Below, one piece after another: positions 42,811 through 50,500 of a stretch of DNA of 64,000 bases. The position numbers and the translations under genes are program-made. Within the stretch, counting starts at the first letter, position 1, and every line of letters starts with the position of its first letter. The stretch lies in the NCBI GenBank assembly GCA_963740215.1, contig CAVUDJ010000019.1, forward strand, positions 434,001-498,000. The letters run 5' to 3'. The stretch comes from CAVVAL01 sp963740215. GTDB taxonomy: Bacteria; Actinomycetota; Actinomycetes; Mycobacteriales; Cryptosporangiaceae. The notes beneath the pieces were generated by a model that saw only the letters and a program-made list of their open reading frames with translations, ran no database searches and was not told where the DNA came from.

Positions 42811-43389
42811 TTACTCCGGCGTGCCGCCGCCGGGGCGCCAGAGGACGTCGCCACCCGGGTTGGCCACCCGAGCGAGGATGAACAGCAGGTCGGACAGCCG
42901 GTTGAGGTACCGCACGGGCACGGTGTTCGTGTGCTCCGGGTCCGCCTCGATCAGCGCCCACGTCATCCGCTCCGCGCGCCGAGCCACCGTGCGGGCGGCG
43001 TGCAGCAGGGCGGCCCCGCGCGTGCCGCCGGGAAGGATGAAGCTGTTCAGCTTCTCCAGCCGCGCGTTGTACTCGTCGCACCAGCCCTCCAGCCGCTCGA
43101 CCTGCGCATCCGTGACGCGCAGCGGCGGCCACTTCGGCTCGGGCGCGACGGGAGAGCAGAGGTCGGCGCCGACGTCGAACAGGTCGTTCTGGATCTGCGT
43201 CAGCACGGGCACCAGCTCGTCCGGCAGCTCACCGAGCGCCAGTGCGACGCCGATCGCGGCATTCGTCTCGTCGACGTCCGCGTAGGCGGCGATACGAGGG
43301 TCGGTCTTCGGGACGCGGCTCATATCGCCGAGCGCGGTGGTCCCGTCGTCGCCGGTCTTGGTGTAGATGCGGGTGAGGTGGACGGCCAT
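42811..43389 (-). CDS. Cob(I)alamin adenosyltransferase (PduO type)
   Basis: A 192-aa product. The N-terminus IYTKTGDDGTTALGD is the ATP-binding signature. Also seen are YADVDETNAAIGVALA, FILPGGTRGAALLHAARTVA, RRAERM and VPVRYLNRLSDLLFILAR. It makes adenosylcobalamin, the cofactor needed by the MeaA-type mutase encoded at 50501. Divergent from murA. Confidence 0.94.
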   Translation of the reverse strand: MAVHLTRIYTKTGDDGTTALGDMSRVPKTDPRIAAYADVDETNAAIGVALALGELPDELVPVLTQIQNDLFDVGADLCSPVAPEPKWPPLRVTDAQVERLEGWCDEYNARLEKLNSFILPGGTRGAALLHAARTVARRAERMTWALIEADPEHTNTVPVRYLNRLSDLLFILARVANPGGDVLWRPGGGTPE

Positions 43390-43480
43390 GCGTGAAGCCT
43401 ACGGTGGTCACACCACGTGATCCGCTGGACCGCCTCGGTAGGGCCGCGCGGCCGATCCCGGGCTGGGTGCCTCGCTCCCC

Positions 43481-43486
43481 TACAAT
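43481..43486 (+). promoter_or_regulatory. -10 box (TACAAT) of leaderless murA
   Basis: TACAAT ends six bases before the GTG at 43493, so transcription should start at or next to the start codon. No ribosome-binding site precedes the GTG. Confidence 0.6.
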
Positions 43487-43492
43487 CGCGCG

Positions 43493-44779
43493 GTGGAGCT
43501 ATTCCGAGTTATTGGTGGGACAAGGCTGGTCGGCGAAGTCACTGTCGGCGGAGCGAAGAACAGCGTGCTGAAGCTGATGGCGGCGGCGCTGCTGGCCGAG
43601 GGCCGGACGGTGCTCACCAACGCACCGCGCATCCTCGACGTGACGATCATGAGCGAGGTGCTGCGCCGACTGGGCTGCACGGTGACGGTCGAGGACGACA
43701 CGATCACCATCGACACCCCCGCCGAGCCGGGCACCGAGGCCGACTACGACCTGGTCCGCCGGATGCGCGCGTCGATCAACGTGCTGGGTCCGCTGCTGGC
43801 CCGCCGGGGTGAGGTGCGGGTCGCTCACCCGGGTGGCGACGCGATCGGGTCGCGCGGCCTCGACTACCACATCGCCGGGCTCAAGCGGATGGGCGCGGAC
43901 GTCACGAGCGAGCACGGGTTCGTCATCGCCCGCGCCGAGCGGTTGCACGGCGCCACCATCTGGCTCGACTTCCCGAGCGTCGGCGCCACCGAGAACCTGC
44001 TGATGGCGGCGGTGCTCGCCAAGGGCACCACGGTCATCGACAACGCTGCACGCGAGCCGGAGATCGTCGACATCTGCGCGATGCTCACCGAGATGGGCGC
44101 CCGTATCTACGGGGCGGGCACGTCCACGCTGGAGGTCGAGGGCGTCGACGTGCTGAGCCCGGTGACGCACCGCACGGTCCCGGACCGCATCGTCACCGGC
44201 ACGTGGGCGTTCGCCGCCGCCATCACGCGTGGCGACGTCACCGTGCGCAACTCCGAGCCGTCGCACCTGGAGATCGCGCTCGACAAGCTCGCCACCGCCG
44301 GTGCCGACATCGAGCTGTTCGCGCCGGGCGAGGGCTTCCGCGTCCGCATGGACGAGCGTCCGCGTGCGGTCGACGTGGTCACGCTCCCGTACCCGGGGTT
44401 CGCCACCGACATGCTGCCGATGGCGATCGCGCTGGCGGCCGTGGCGGACGGGCCGTCGATGATCACCGAGAACGTCTTCGACGCCCGGTTCATGTTCACG
44501 AACGAGATGGTGCGGCTGGGCGCGGACGTTCGCACCGACGGTCACCACGCGGTCGTGCGCGGCAAGGAGTGGCTCTCGGGCGCGCCGGTGCGGGCCACCG
44601 ACATCCGGGCGGGTGTCGGGCTGGTGATGGCGGGGCTTCGTGCCGAGGGCGTCACCGAGGTGGCCGACGTGTTCCACATCGACCGCGGCTACCCCGACTT
44701 CGTCGCGCAGATGCGCGGCCTCGGTGCGGAGATCGAGCGGGTCACCGTGCCGGACGACACGATGGCGCTCGACTTCTAG
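43493..44779 (+). CDS. murA: UDP-GlcNAc 1-carboxyvinyltransferase
   Basis: A 428-aa product of normal length. It shows LVGEVTVGGAKNSVLKLMAA, RRMRASINVLGPLLARRGEV and FATDMLPMAIALAA. The loop that carries the catalytic Cys in most bacteria reads HPGGDAIGSR, with Asp116 instead, as in mycobacteria; that form is fosfomycin-insensitive. First committed step of peptidoglycan synthesis. Confidence 0.96.
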   Translation: MELFRVIGGTRLVGEVTVGGAKNSVLKLMAAALLAEGRTVLTNAPRILDVTIMSEVLRRLGCTVTVEDDTITIDTPAEPGTEADYDLVRRMRASINVLGPLLARRGEVRVAHPGGDAIGSRGLDYHIAGLKRMGADVTSEHGFVIARAERLHGATIWLDFPSVGATENLLMAAVLAKGTTVIDNAAREPEIVDICAMLTEMGARIYGAGTSTLEVEGVDVLSPVTHRTVPDRIVTGTWAFAAAITRGDVTVRNSEPSHLEIALDKLATAGADIELFAPGEGFRVRMDERPRAVDVVTLPYPGFATDMLPMAIALAAVADGPSMITENVFDARFMFTNEMVRLGADVRTDGHHAVVRGKEWLSGAPVRATDIRAGVGLVMAGLRAEGVTEVADVFHIDRGYPDFVAQMRGLGAEIERVTVPDDTMALDF

Positions 44780-45081
44780 CTCAGGCCGGTGAGCTGGCGC
44801 GCGCGGTCGAGGTCGGCGGCGAACACCAGCACCCGTACCCCGTTGGGCGCGCTGGCGCTGGTGGAGCGGATGTTCGCGTCCGACAGCAGCGCCCGCAGCG
44901 CGTTGGCGCCGTCGAGCGACTCGACCACGGCCACCTCGCGGAGCAAGCCGAAGTCGGCGGGCGCGGCGGGGCGGTACTGGCCCGGTTTCGACGAGCCGTA
45001 GGTCCATCGCAGGGCTACGGCGAGCAGACCCACCACGACAAGCACGACCAGCGGACCCACGATGTACGACTCGGCAGGCAT
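44776..45081 (-). CDS. Small membrane-anchored hypothetical protein
   Basis: A 101-aa product with one N-terminal membrane helix (IVGPLVVLVVVGLLAVALRW) and a soluble DUF2007-like C-terminal segment (ESLDGANALRALLSDANIR, VLVFAADLDRARQL). It is convergent with murA, with overlapping ends, and divergent from hbd. Confidence 0.7.
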   Translation of the reverse strand: MPAESYIVGPLVVLVVVGLLAVALRWTYGSSKPGQYRPAAPADFGLLREVAVVESLDGANALRALLSDANIRSTSASAPNGVRVLVFAADLDRARQLTGLS

Positions 45082-45178
45082 GCTCTTAGTGTTACACCGG
45101 GCAGGCCAGCCCGGGCCAGCAACTGAACGCTCGATAAGGTCTGCACGTCAGGAGCGGACGTAGTAAAGGGAGACGACA

Positions 45179-46027
45179 GTGGCTGGACGGCTGGCGGTCA
45201 TCGGTGCCGGTTTGATGGGATCAGGCATCGCGCAGGTGTCCGCGCAGGCCGGCTGGGACGTCGTTCTCCGCGACGTCACGGACGCGGCGCTGGAGCGTGG
45301 CCTGGGCGGCATCCGCACCTCGTACGAGAGGTTCGTCAGCAAGGGCACGCTCGCCGCCGGTGACGCCGAGGCCGCGTTGGGCCGGATCACCACCACCACC
45401 GAGCTGGAGGCCGCCGCCGACGCGGACGTCGTGGTCGAGGCGGTCTTCGAGTCGATCGAGGTCAAGACCGAGGTCTTCACCGAGTTGGACCGCATCTGCA
45501 AGGACAGCGCGGTGCTCGCCTCCAACACGAGCGCGATCCCGATCACGCAGATCGCGGCGGTGACCAAGCGCCCCGAGGCCGTCGTCGGCACCCACTTCTT
45601 CTCGCCCGTCCCGATGATGAGGCTGTGCGAGCTGGTCCGCGGCTACAAGACCTCGGACGAGACGCTCGCCACCGCCCGCGCGTTCGCGGAGGAGATCGGC
45701 AAGACGTGCATCGTCGTCAACCGTGACGTGGCCGGGTTCGTCACCACGCGGCTCATCTCGGCGCTGGTGGTCGAGGCCGTGAAGCTCTACGAGTCGGGCG
45801 TGGCGAGCGCCGAGGACATCGACATCGCGTGCAAGCTCGGCTTCGGCCACGCGATGGGTCCGCTCGCCACCACCGATCTCACGGGCGTCGACATCATGCG
45901 CAACGCCGCCCGCAACATCTACACCGAGACGCAGGACGAGAAGTTCGCGCCGCCGGAGATCCTCAACCGCATGGTCACTGCCGGCGACCTCGGCCGGAAG
46001 AGCGGCCGCGGCTTCTACGAGTACTGA
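45179..46027 (+). CDS. 3-hydroxybutyryl-CoA dehydrogenase
   Basis: A 282-aa product. The Rossmann motif (LAVIGAGLMGSGIAQVSAQA), catalytic His in THFFSPVPMMRLCELV, NRDVAGFVTTRLI and ELGFGHAMGPL-like end (KLGFGHAMGPLATTDLTG) define the short FadB2/Hbd family. It interconverts acetoacetyl-CoA and 3-hydroxybutyryl-CoA, which can feed crotonyl-CoA to the ethylmalonyl-CoA route of MeaA. GTG 45179 follows AAAGGGAG. Confidence 0.93.
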   Translation: MAGRLAVIGAGLMGSGIAQVSAQAGWDVVLRDVTDAALERGLGGIRTSYERFVSKGTLAAGDAEAALGRITTTTELEAAADADVVVEAVFESIEVKTEVFTELDRICKDSAVLASNTSAIPITQIAAVTKRPEAVVGTHFFSPVPMMRLCELVRGYKTSDETLATARAFAEEIGKTCIVVNRDVAGFVTTRLISALVVEAVKLYESGVASAEDIDIACKLGFGHAMGPLATTDLTGVDIMRNAARNIYTETQDEKFAPPEILNRMVTAGDLGRKSGRGFYEY

Positions 46028-46033
46028 GTCGCC

Positions 46034-46079
46034 TTTGGGCGAGGTTTTCGCGGCTATAGCCGCGAAAACCTCGCCCAAA
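46034..46079. repeat. 46-bp perfect palindrome after hbd
   Basis: TTTGGGCGAGGTTTTCGCGG and its full complement meet at TATA with no loop, 23 bp per arm. It starts six bases past the hbd stop, so it can act as a terminator, and matches the prmC palindrome in length and ends. Confidence 0.75.
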
Positions 46080-46233
46080 GCGCGGGGGCCATCGGGGACA
46101 TCCCTGAGGGCATAGTTCAGCCTCAAGGGTGACGGCCCGCGCGGCAGCCGCTGGCACAGTGGGGGTGCCGGGCAGGGCGGCCATCTGGCAGGGGGCCGGG
46201 TCGGCCGCCGCCCGGTCCACATTGGTCCCGCCG

Positions 46234-46300
46234 CAACTGTCGGGGAATTGGCGGTATCGAGCGCCGGGTTTGGGGACCACTACCGGAACAGTCCGTTTCG
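46234..46300 (+). repeat. Dispersed 68-nt element, copy C
   Basis: CAACTGTCGGGGAATTGGC...CCGGAACAGTCCGTTTCG. It lies in the convergent gap between hbd and the response-regulator gene; apart from the palindrome nothing else is seen in 46028-46338. Confidence 0.75.
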
Positions 46301-46338
46301 TCCCCCTCGGGCGTCCACGAGGGCGGAGCGGCCGGGCG

Positions 46339-46971
46339 CTACGGCGCACGCAGGATGCCGCGCTGCATCGCCACCGTGACGGCCGCTGTGCGGTCGTCGA
46401 CGTTCAGCTTGGTGAACACCCGCAGCAGGTGCGTCTTCACGGTTGCCTCGCCGATGAACAGCCGCCGACCGATCTCGGCGTTGGTCAGCCCTTCCGAGAC
46501 GGCGCCGAGCACCTCGATCTCGCGCGGCGTCAGGTTCTCGGCGGCGGGCGCCCGCATGCGCGTGACCAGCTTCGCCGCGACCGGCGGCGCCAGCACGGTC
46601 TCGCCGCGCGATGCCGCGTGCACAGCCGCTGTCAGCTGATCCCGCGGGGTGTCCTTGAGCAGGTATCCGGTGGCTCCGGCCTCGACGGCGCGCAGGATGT
46701 CGGTGTCCGTGTCGTAGGTGGTGACGACCAGCACGCGCACGGACGGGTAGCCGGCGGCGATCCGGGTCGTCGCGGCGACGCCGTCCATGCCGGGCATGCG
46801 CAGGTCCATGAGGATCACGTCGGGACGGTCGCGCTCGACCAGCGCCAGCGCCTCCTCGCCGGATCCCGCCTCGCCGATCACCTCGATCGCCGGATCGGCC
46901 GCGAGCATGCCGCGCAGCCCCGTGCGCACGACCGGGTGATCATCGACGACCAGCACTCGTACGGCTGTCAC
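46339..46971 (-). CDS. NarL/FixJ-type response regulator
   Basis: A 210-aa product. The receiver domain has the acidic pair (VLVVDDHPVVRTGLRGML), the phospho-Asp (PDVILMDLRMPGMDG) and Lys (GYLLKDTPRDQL). The C-terminal LuxR helix-turn-helix reads LTPREIEVLGAVSEGLTNAE. Partner of the kinase gene that overlaps it by ATGA; it probably controls the upstream ABC exporter. Confidence 0.94.
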   Translation of the reverse strand: MTAVRVLVVDDHPVVRTGLRGMLAADPAIEVIGEAGSGEEALALVERDRPDVILMDLRMPGMDGVAATTRIAAGYPSVRVLVVTTYDTDTDILRAVEAGATGYLLKDTPRDQLTAAVHAASRGETVLAPPVAAKLVTRMRAPAAENLTPREIEVLGAVSEGLTNAEIGRRLFIGEATVKTHLLRVFTKLNVDDRTAAVTVAMQRGILRAP

Positions 46972-48155
46972 GGAAGCGCCACCTCCACCGTCGTGCCGGC
47001 GCCCGGCTTGCTGGTCACGGTCATCGTTCCTCCGCTCTGCTCGGCCCGGCGGCGCATGCCCTGGAGCCCGTACCCGGATCCGTTCTGGGTGGGCTCGAAG
47101 CCACGGCCGTCGTCGGCGACGGCGAGCGTGACACCGTCGGGACGGTAGTCGAGCCGCACGTCGACGCTGCGCGCTCGTGCGTGCTTGCGGACGTTGGCGA
47201 GCGTCTCCTGGGCCGCGCGGAGCAGCACCACGTCGGTATCCGGATCAGGGGCCGGCGTGCCGTTGACGGTGAGCTGAACGGCGGCGTGCGTGTCCTCCCG
47301 GTACTGGTCGGCCAGCCGGCGCAGCGCCTCGGGCAGCGTGCTGCCGTCGAGCGCGACCGGTGCGAGCGCGGCAAGGAGCGAGCGCGCCTCGGCGAGGTTC
47401 TCGCGGGCCGTGCGTTCGATCAACACCAGCGACTCGCGAGTCGTGTCGGGGTTCGCCTCGGCGGCCTGGGTAAGCATGAGGATGCTGGTGAAGCCTTGCG
47501 CGAGCGTGTCGTGGATCTCGGCGGCGAGCCGGGCGCGTTCGGTCAGCATCCCGGCCTCGTGCCGCTCGGCGGCCAGCTCGGCGCGGGTGCGTTCGAGCTC
47601 GGCGATCAGTTCGGCGCGCTTGGCGCTCTGCTCGATGATCCCGTGGATCCAGCCGCCGAACATCAGCGAGAACGCGAGCGAGACGCCGAGGGGCAGGATC
47701 AGTAGCCATGGTCGCTCGCGGATTTCCGGCACGGTGGCGAACAGGACGCCGCCGTACAGCAGGTAGAGCCCGGTGATCGTGGCGTACGCGACGGCGATCC
47801 GGTCCAGGAACACGAAGATCTGCGGGATCGTGACGAAGAGCAGGTACCCCATGCTGGGATCCAGCGCGACGATCACACCGAACGCGGGCACGAGCCCGAC
47901 GATGTAGAGGTAGCCGAGCAGTGGCCGGTCGTGGCCGAGCGCGCGGGCGCCGGTGACCACGTACCAGGCGGCGAGGCCGAGGATGATGCCGAGGATCGCG
48001 ATGCCACGCGGCCGGCTCAGCCCCAGCGTCGTGTAGGTGGCCAGGGCGCCGCCCAGCATGCCCACCACGAACACGCCATGCCAGATCGACGAGGCGCGCT
48101 CCCAGAAGTGCTGCTCGCGCCCGGCCTGCGCTGGGGTGCATACCGAGTCAGCCAT
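46968..48155 (-). CDS. Sensor histidine kinase (HisKA_3 / NarX type)
   Basis: A 395-aa product with five or six N-terminal membrane helices. The dimerisation helix carries the phospho-His (RARLAAEIHDTLAQGFTSIL), and the HATPase shows ETLANVRKHARA and GYGLQGMRRRAEQ. It overlaps the permease gene by 8 bp and the regulator by 4 bp. Signal unknown. Confidence 0.93.
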   Translation of the reverse strand: MADSVCTPAQAGREQHFWERASSIWHGVFVVGMLGGALATYTTLGLSRPRGIAILGIILGLAAWYVVTGARALGHDRPLLGYLYIVGLVPAFGVIVALDPSMGYLLFVTIPQIFVFLDRIAVAYATITGLYLLYGGVLFATVPEIRERPWLLILPLGVSLAFSLMFGGWIHGIIEQSAKRAELIAELERTRAELAAERHEAGMLTERARLAAEIHDTLAQGFTSILMLTQAAEANPDTTRESLVLIERTARENLAEARSLLAALAPVALDGSTLPEALRRLADQYREDTHAAVQLTVNGTPAPDPDTDVVLLRAAQETLANVRKHARARSVDVRLDYRPDGVTLAVADDGRGFEPTQNGSGYGLQGMRRRAEQSGGTMTVTSKPGAGTTVEVALP

Positions 48156-48957
48156 CCTTAGCAGTCTTCCACCGGAACGTGGTCACGCAGAGCGCCATCC
48201 CGACGACCGTCCAGGCGGCGAGCACGGCCGCGACCTTGCCCAGCTCCCACGACCCGGCGACCTCGACGGTGGCGAACGAGTCGGGCAGGAAGACGTACCG
48301 CATGCCCTGGCACATCCACTTCAGCGGGAACAGCGCGGCGATCTGTTGGAGCCACGGCGGGAGCTCCGTGTAGACGAAGAACACGCCGGAGATGAATTGG
48401 AGCACTAGCGCGACGGGCGTCACCAGCGCCGGTGCGGACTTCCCGGTGCGGATCAGGCTGGAGAACGCGATCCCCAGCAGCGTGCAGGAGCTGACGCCGA
48501 GCAGCGACACCCAGCCGAACACCAGCCAGCGGTCCGCCGTCGACGGCAGCTCGACCCCGAACAGCACTGCACCGACCGCGAGCAGCAGCACGTCGGCCAG
48601 CAGCGACGCGACCAGCACCTGCAGCACCTTGCCGATGAAGTACGACGACGGCGGCATCGGCGTGCCGGCGAGGCGCTTGAGCGTGCCGGCGTCGCGCTCG
48701 ATCGGGATCTGGATCGCGAGGTTGCTGAAGCACGCGGCGAGCAGCCCGGAGGCGATCATCCCGGCGACGAAGTACTGCGTGAACGTGACGCCCGGCGCGA
48801 TGTCGCGGTTGAACACCGCACCGAAGAGCGTCAGCAGGATCACCGGAAAGACGAGCGTGAACACGACGGCCTCGCGGATGCGGAGGAACTGGATCATCTC
48901 CAACCGCCCACGCAGCAGTCCCAGCCGCAGCGCGTCCGGAGCCGTCGAAACAGTCAT
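48148..48957 (-). CDS. ABC-2 type transporter permease (DrrB-like)
   Basis: A 269-aa product with six hydrophobic segments and the ABC2 motif around GTLKRLAGTPMPPSSYFIGK. It matches the daunorubicin-resistance style of permease. It starts inside the ATPase stop (ATGA) and forms the exporter with it. Confidence 0.9.
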   Translation of the reverse strand: MTVSTAPDALRLGLLRGRLEMIQFLRIREAVVFTLVFPVILLTLFGAVFNRDIAPGVTFTQYFVAGMIASGLLAACFSNLAIQIPIERDAGTLKRLAGTPMPPSSYFIGKVLQVLVASLLADVLLLAVGAVLFGVELPSTADRWLVFGWVSLLGVSSCTLLGIAFSSLIRTGKSAPALVTPVALVLQFISGVFFVYTELPPWLQQIAALFPLKWMCQGMRYVFLPDSFATVEVAGSWELGKVAAVLAAWTVVGMALCVTTFRWKTAKDG

Positions 48958-49802
48958 CGGGCCACCTCGCCGATCATTCGCAGGTACGTGTCTTCGAGCG
49001 ACGGCCGCGTGACGGCCAGCTCCGGGATCTCGCCGCCGAACACGGTGGACAGCTCGGTGACCACCGCCGTGGGGTGGTCGGTGAGTCGGGACTCTCGGCC
49101 GTGCGGACCGCTCCAGCTCACGGTCGCGGCCGTCGTCGCACGCCCGCCGAGCGTGGCCGGCGTGGCCACCTCCACGAGCCGCCCGCCGGCGAGCACGCCG
49201 ACGCGGTCGGCCAGCGCCTCCGCCTCGTCGAGGTAGTGCGTGGTCAGAAGGATCGTGGTGCCGCCTCCGGCGAGGTCGTCGACAAGCCGCCAGAAGTCGC
49301 GCCGCGCCTCGGGGTCGAAGCCGGTCGTGGGCTCGTCGAGGAACAGCAGCTCGGGACGGCCGATGATGCCGAGCGCCACGTCGAGGCGGCGCCGCTGGCC
49401 ACCCGAGAGCGTCTTGGTACGCGCCGCACGCTTCGCCTTGAGCCCGACCCGGTCGATCACCTCGTCCGGAGCGAAGGGGTTGGGGTAGTAGGCGGCGAAG
49501 TGCGAGACCACCTCTCCGACTGTCAGCTCCTCGAAGTCGCTCGCTGACTGGAGCACCAGCCCGAGCCGCGCCTTCCAGGCAGCGCCGCCGCGGCGCGGGT
49601 CGACGCCGAGCACGCTGATCTCGCCGGCGTCGCGGTCGCGGTGGCCCTCCAGGATCTCGACGGTCGTGGTCTTGCCCGCGCCATTGGGTCCGAGCAGGGC
49701 GAACACCTCGCCGGTGTAGACGTCCAGGTCGACGCCGTCGACGGCCACCTGGCCGCGGTACGCCTTGCGCAGCCCTCGTACGCGGATCGCGGTTTCGGTC
49801 AT
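48954..49802 (-). CDS. ABC transporter ATP-binding protein (DrrA-like)
   Basis: A 282-aa product from ATG 49802-49800. Walker A GPNGAGKTTTVE, Q-loop LVLQSASDFEELTV, signature KTLSGGQRRRLDVAL, Walker B ELLFLDEPTTGFDPEARR and H-loop TTHYLDEAEALADRV are complete. It leads the operon ATPase-permease-kinase-regulator and is divergent from the STAS gene. Confidence 0.95.
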   Translation of the reverse strand: MTETAIRVRGLRKAYRGQVAVDGVDLDVYTGEVFALLGPNGAGKTTTVEILEGHRDRDAGEISVLGVDPRRGGAAWKARLGLVLQSASDFEELTVGEVVSHFAAYYPNPFAPDEVIDRVGLKAKRAARTKTLSGGQRRRLDVALGIIGRPELLFLDEPTTGFDPEARRDFWRLVDDLAGGGTTILLTTHYLDEAEALADRVGVLAGGRLVEVATPATLGGRATTAATVSWSGPHGRESRLTDHPTAVVTELSTVFGGEIPELAVTRPSLEDTYLRMIGEVAR

Positions 49803-49941
49803 GTCTCGACGGTCGCGTGGACGAGCGGCGGGGGCGAGCAACGTGCGGCGGGTGCGGAGGTCCACCGGACGGTTGATTCTTGTGTTCCGAGCCCTGACGA
49901 AACCGCACATACAGCTGCAGATCGCGGCGCGGATCCAGAAA

Positions 49942-49972
49942 GTTGCTACTAGACAGCAACCTTTTCGTTGCT
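49942..49972. promoter_or_regulatory. Inverted GTTGCT/AGCAAC motifs in the divergent promoter region
   Basis: GTTGCT (49942), AGCAAC (49955) and GTTGCT (49967) cluster in an unusually AT-rich gap between the ABC ATPase and STAS genes. They could be a repressor operator. No regulator gene other than the NarL-type one is adjacent. Confidence 0.4.
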
Positions 49973-50011
49973 CAGAGTGTCTAACTAGAAAAGCGAGCTG
50001 GACGCCGGGGG

Positions 50012-50332
50012 GTGGCCATGCGCACAGGCGGGTATGGGGACGAGCGGATCCAGATCGGCACGATCATGCCAATCGTGGGCCGCCTCGACGCTTCGACGGT
50101 GGGCCAGCTCCGAGATCAGCTCCACAGCGCGGTCGATGGCGGCGCCGGGGCGATCGTCCTCGACCTGAGCGACGTGGAGATGGTCGACGCCACCGGCCTC
50201 GCGATGCTCGTCGCCACCCAACGCCGCGCGTTACGTGCCGGCCGGCAGCTCGTGCTGCGCGGCACACCGCCCCGCATCGCCCGGCTGCTGCACGCCACCG
50301 GCCTCGACCGGCTGCTCACGCCTGTCGCGTGA
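50012..50332 (+). CDS. STAS-domain anti-sigma-factor antagonist
   Basis: About 106 aa; GTG 50012 or ATG 50018. The sheet-helix pattern and phospho-site region (IVLDLSDVEMVDATGLAMLV) match SpoIIAA-like STAS proteins, in which the residue before the TG (here Ala in DATG) is normally Ser or Thr. The phosphorylatable residue may thus be the following Thr. It would bind an anti-sigma kinase encoded elsewhere. Confidence 0.85.
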   Translation: MAMRTGGYGDERIQIGTIMPIVGRLDASTVGQLRDQLHSAVDGGAGAIVLDLSDVEMVDATGLAMLVATQRRALRAGRQLVLRGTPPRIARLLHATGLDRLLTPVA

Positions 50333-50457
50333 ACCGCGGAGCCGGACTTTTCGGGAAGCCGTGCCTTCGGCGGGCACCGGCGCCCCGATTTGCGCAGCAA
50401 GTCCGTTTCACGGCGGGCACACCACACTCGGTGACCATCGTCACGGTCCCACCTGAG

Positions 50458-50471
50458 TTACCGCTCAGTAA
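50458..50471. promoter_or_regulatory. Palindromic operator-like site upstream of meaA
   Basis: TTACCGCTCAGTAA is a 14-bp imperfect palindrome with TTAC/GTAA ends, the look of TetR-family operators in fatty-acid and acyl-CoA genes. It lies 30 bp before the GTG of meaA. The regulator is not in the window. Confidence 0.4.
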
Positions 50472-50500
50472 ACTCGGTGCATCCTAGCCGGAGGTGGATC

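Noticed and set aside
46080..46230. Cobalamin riboswitch near the B12-related genes
   Set aside because: I could not find the conserved B12-box or a matching fold here or before meaA; only short GC-rich stretches are present.
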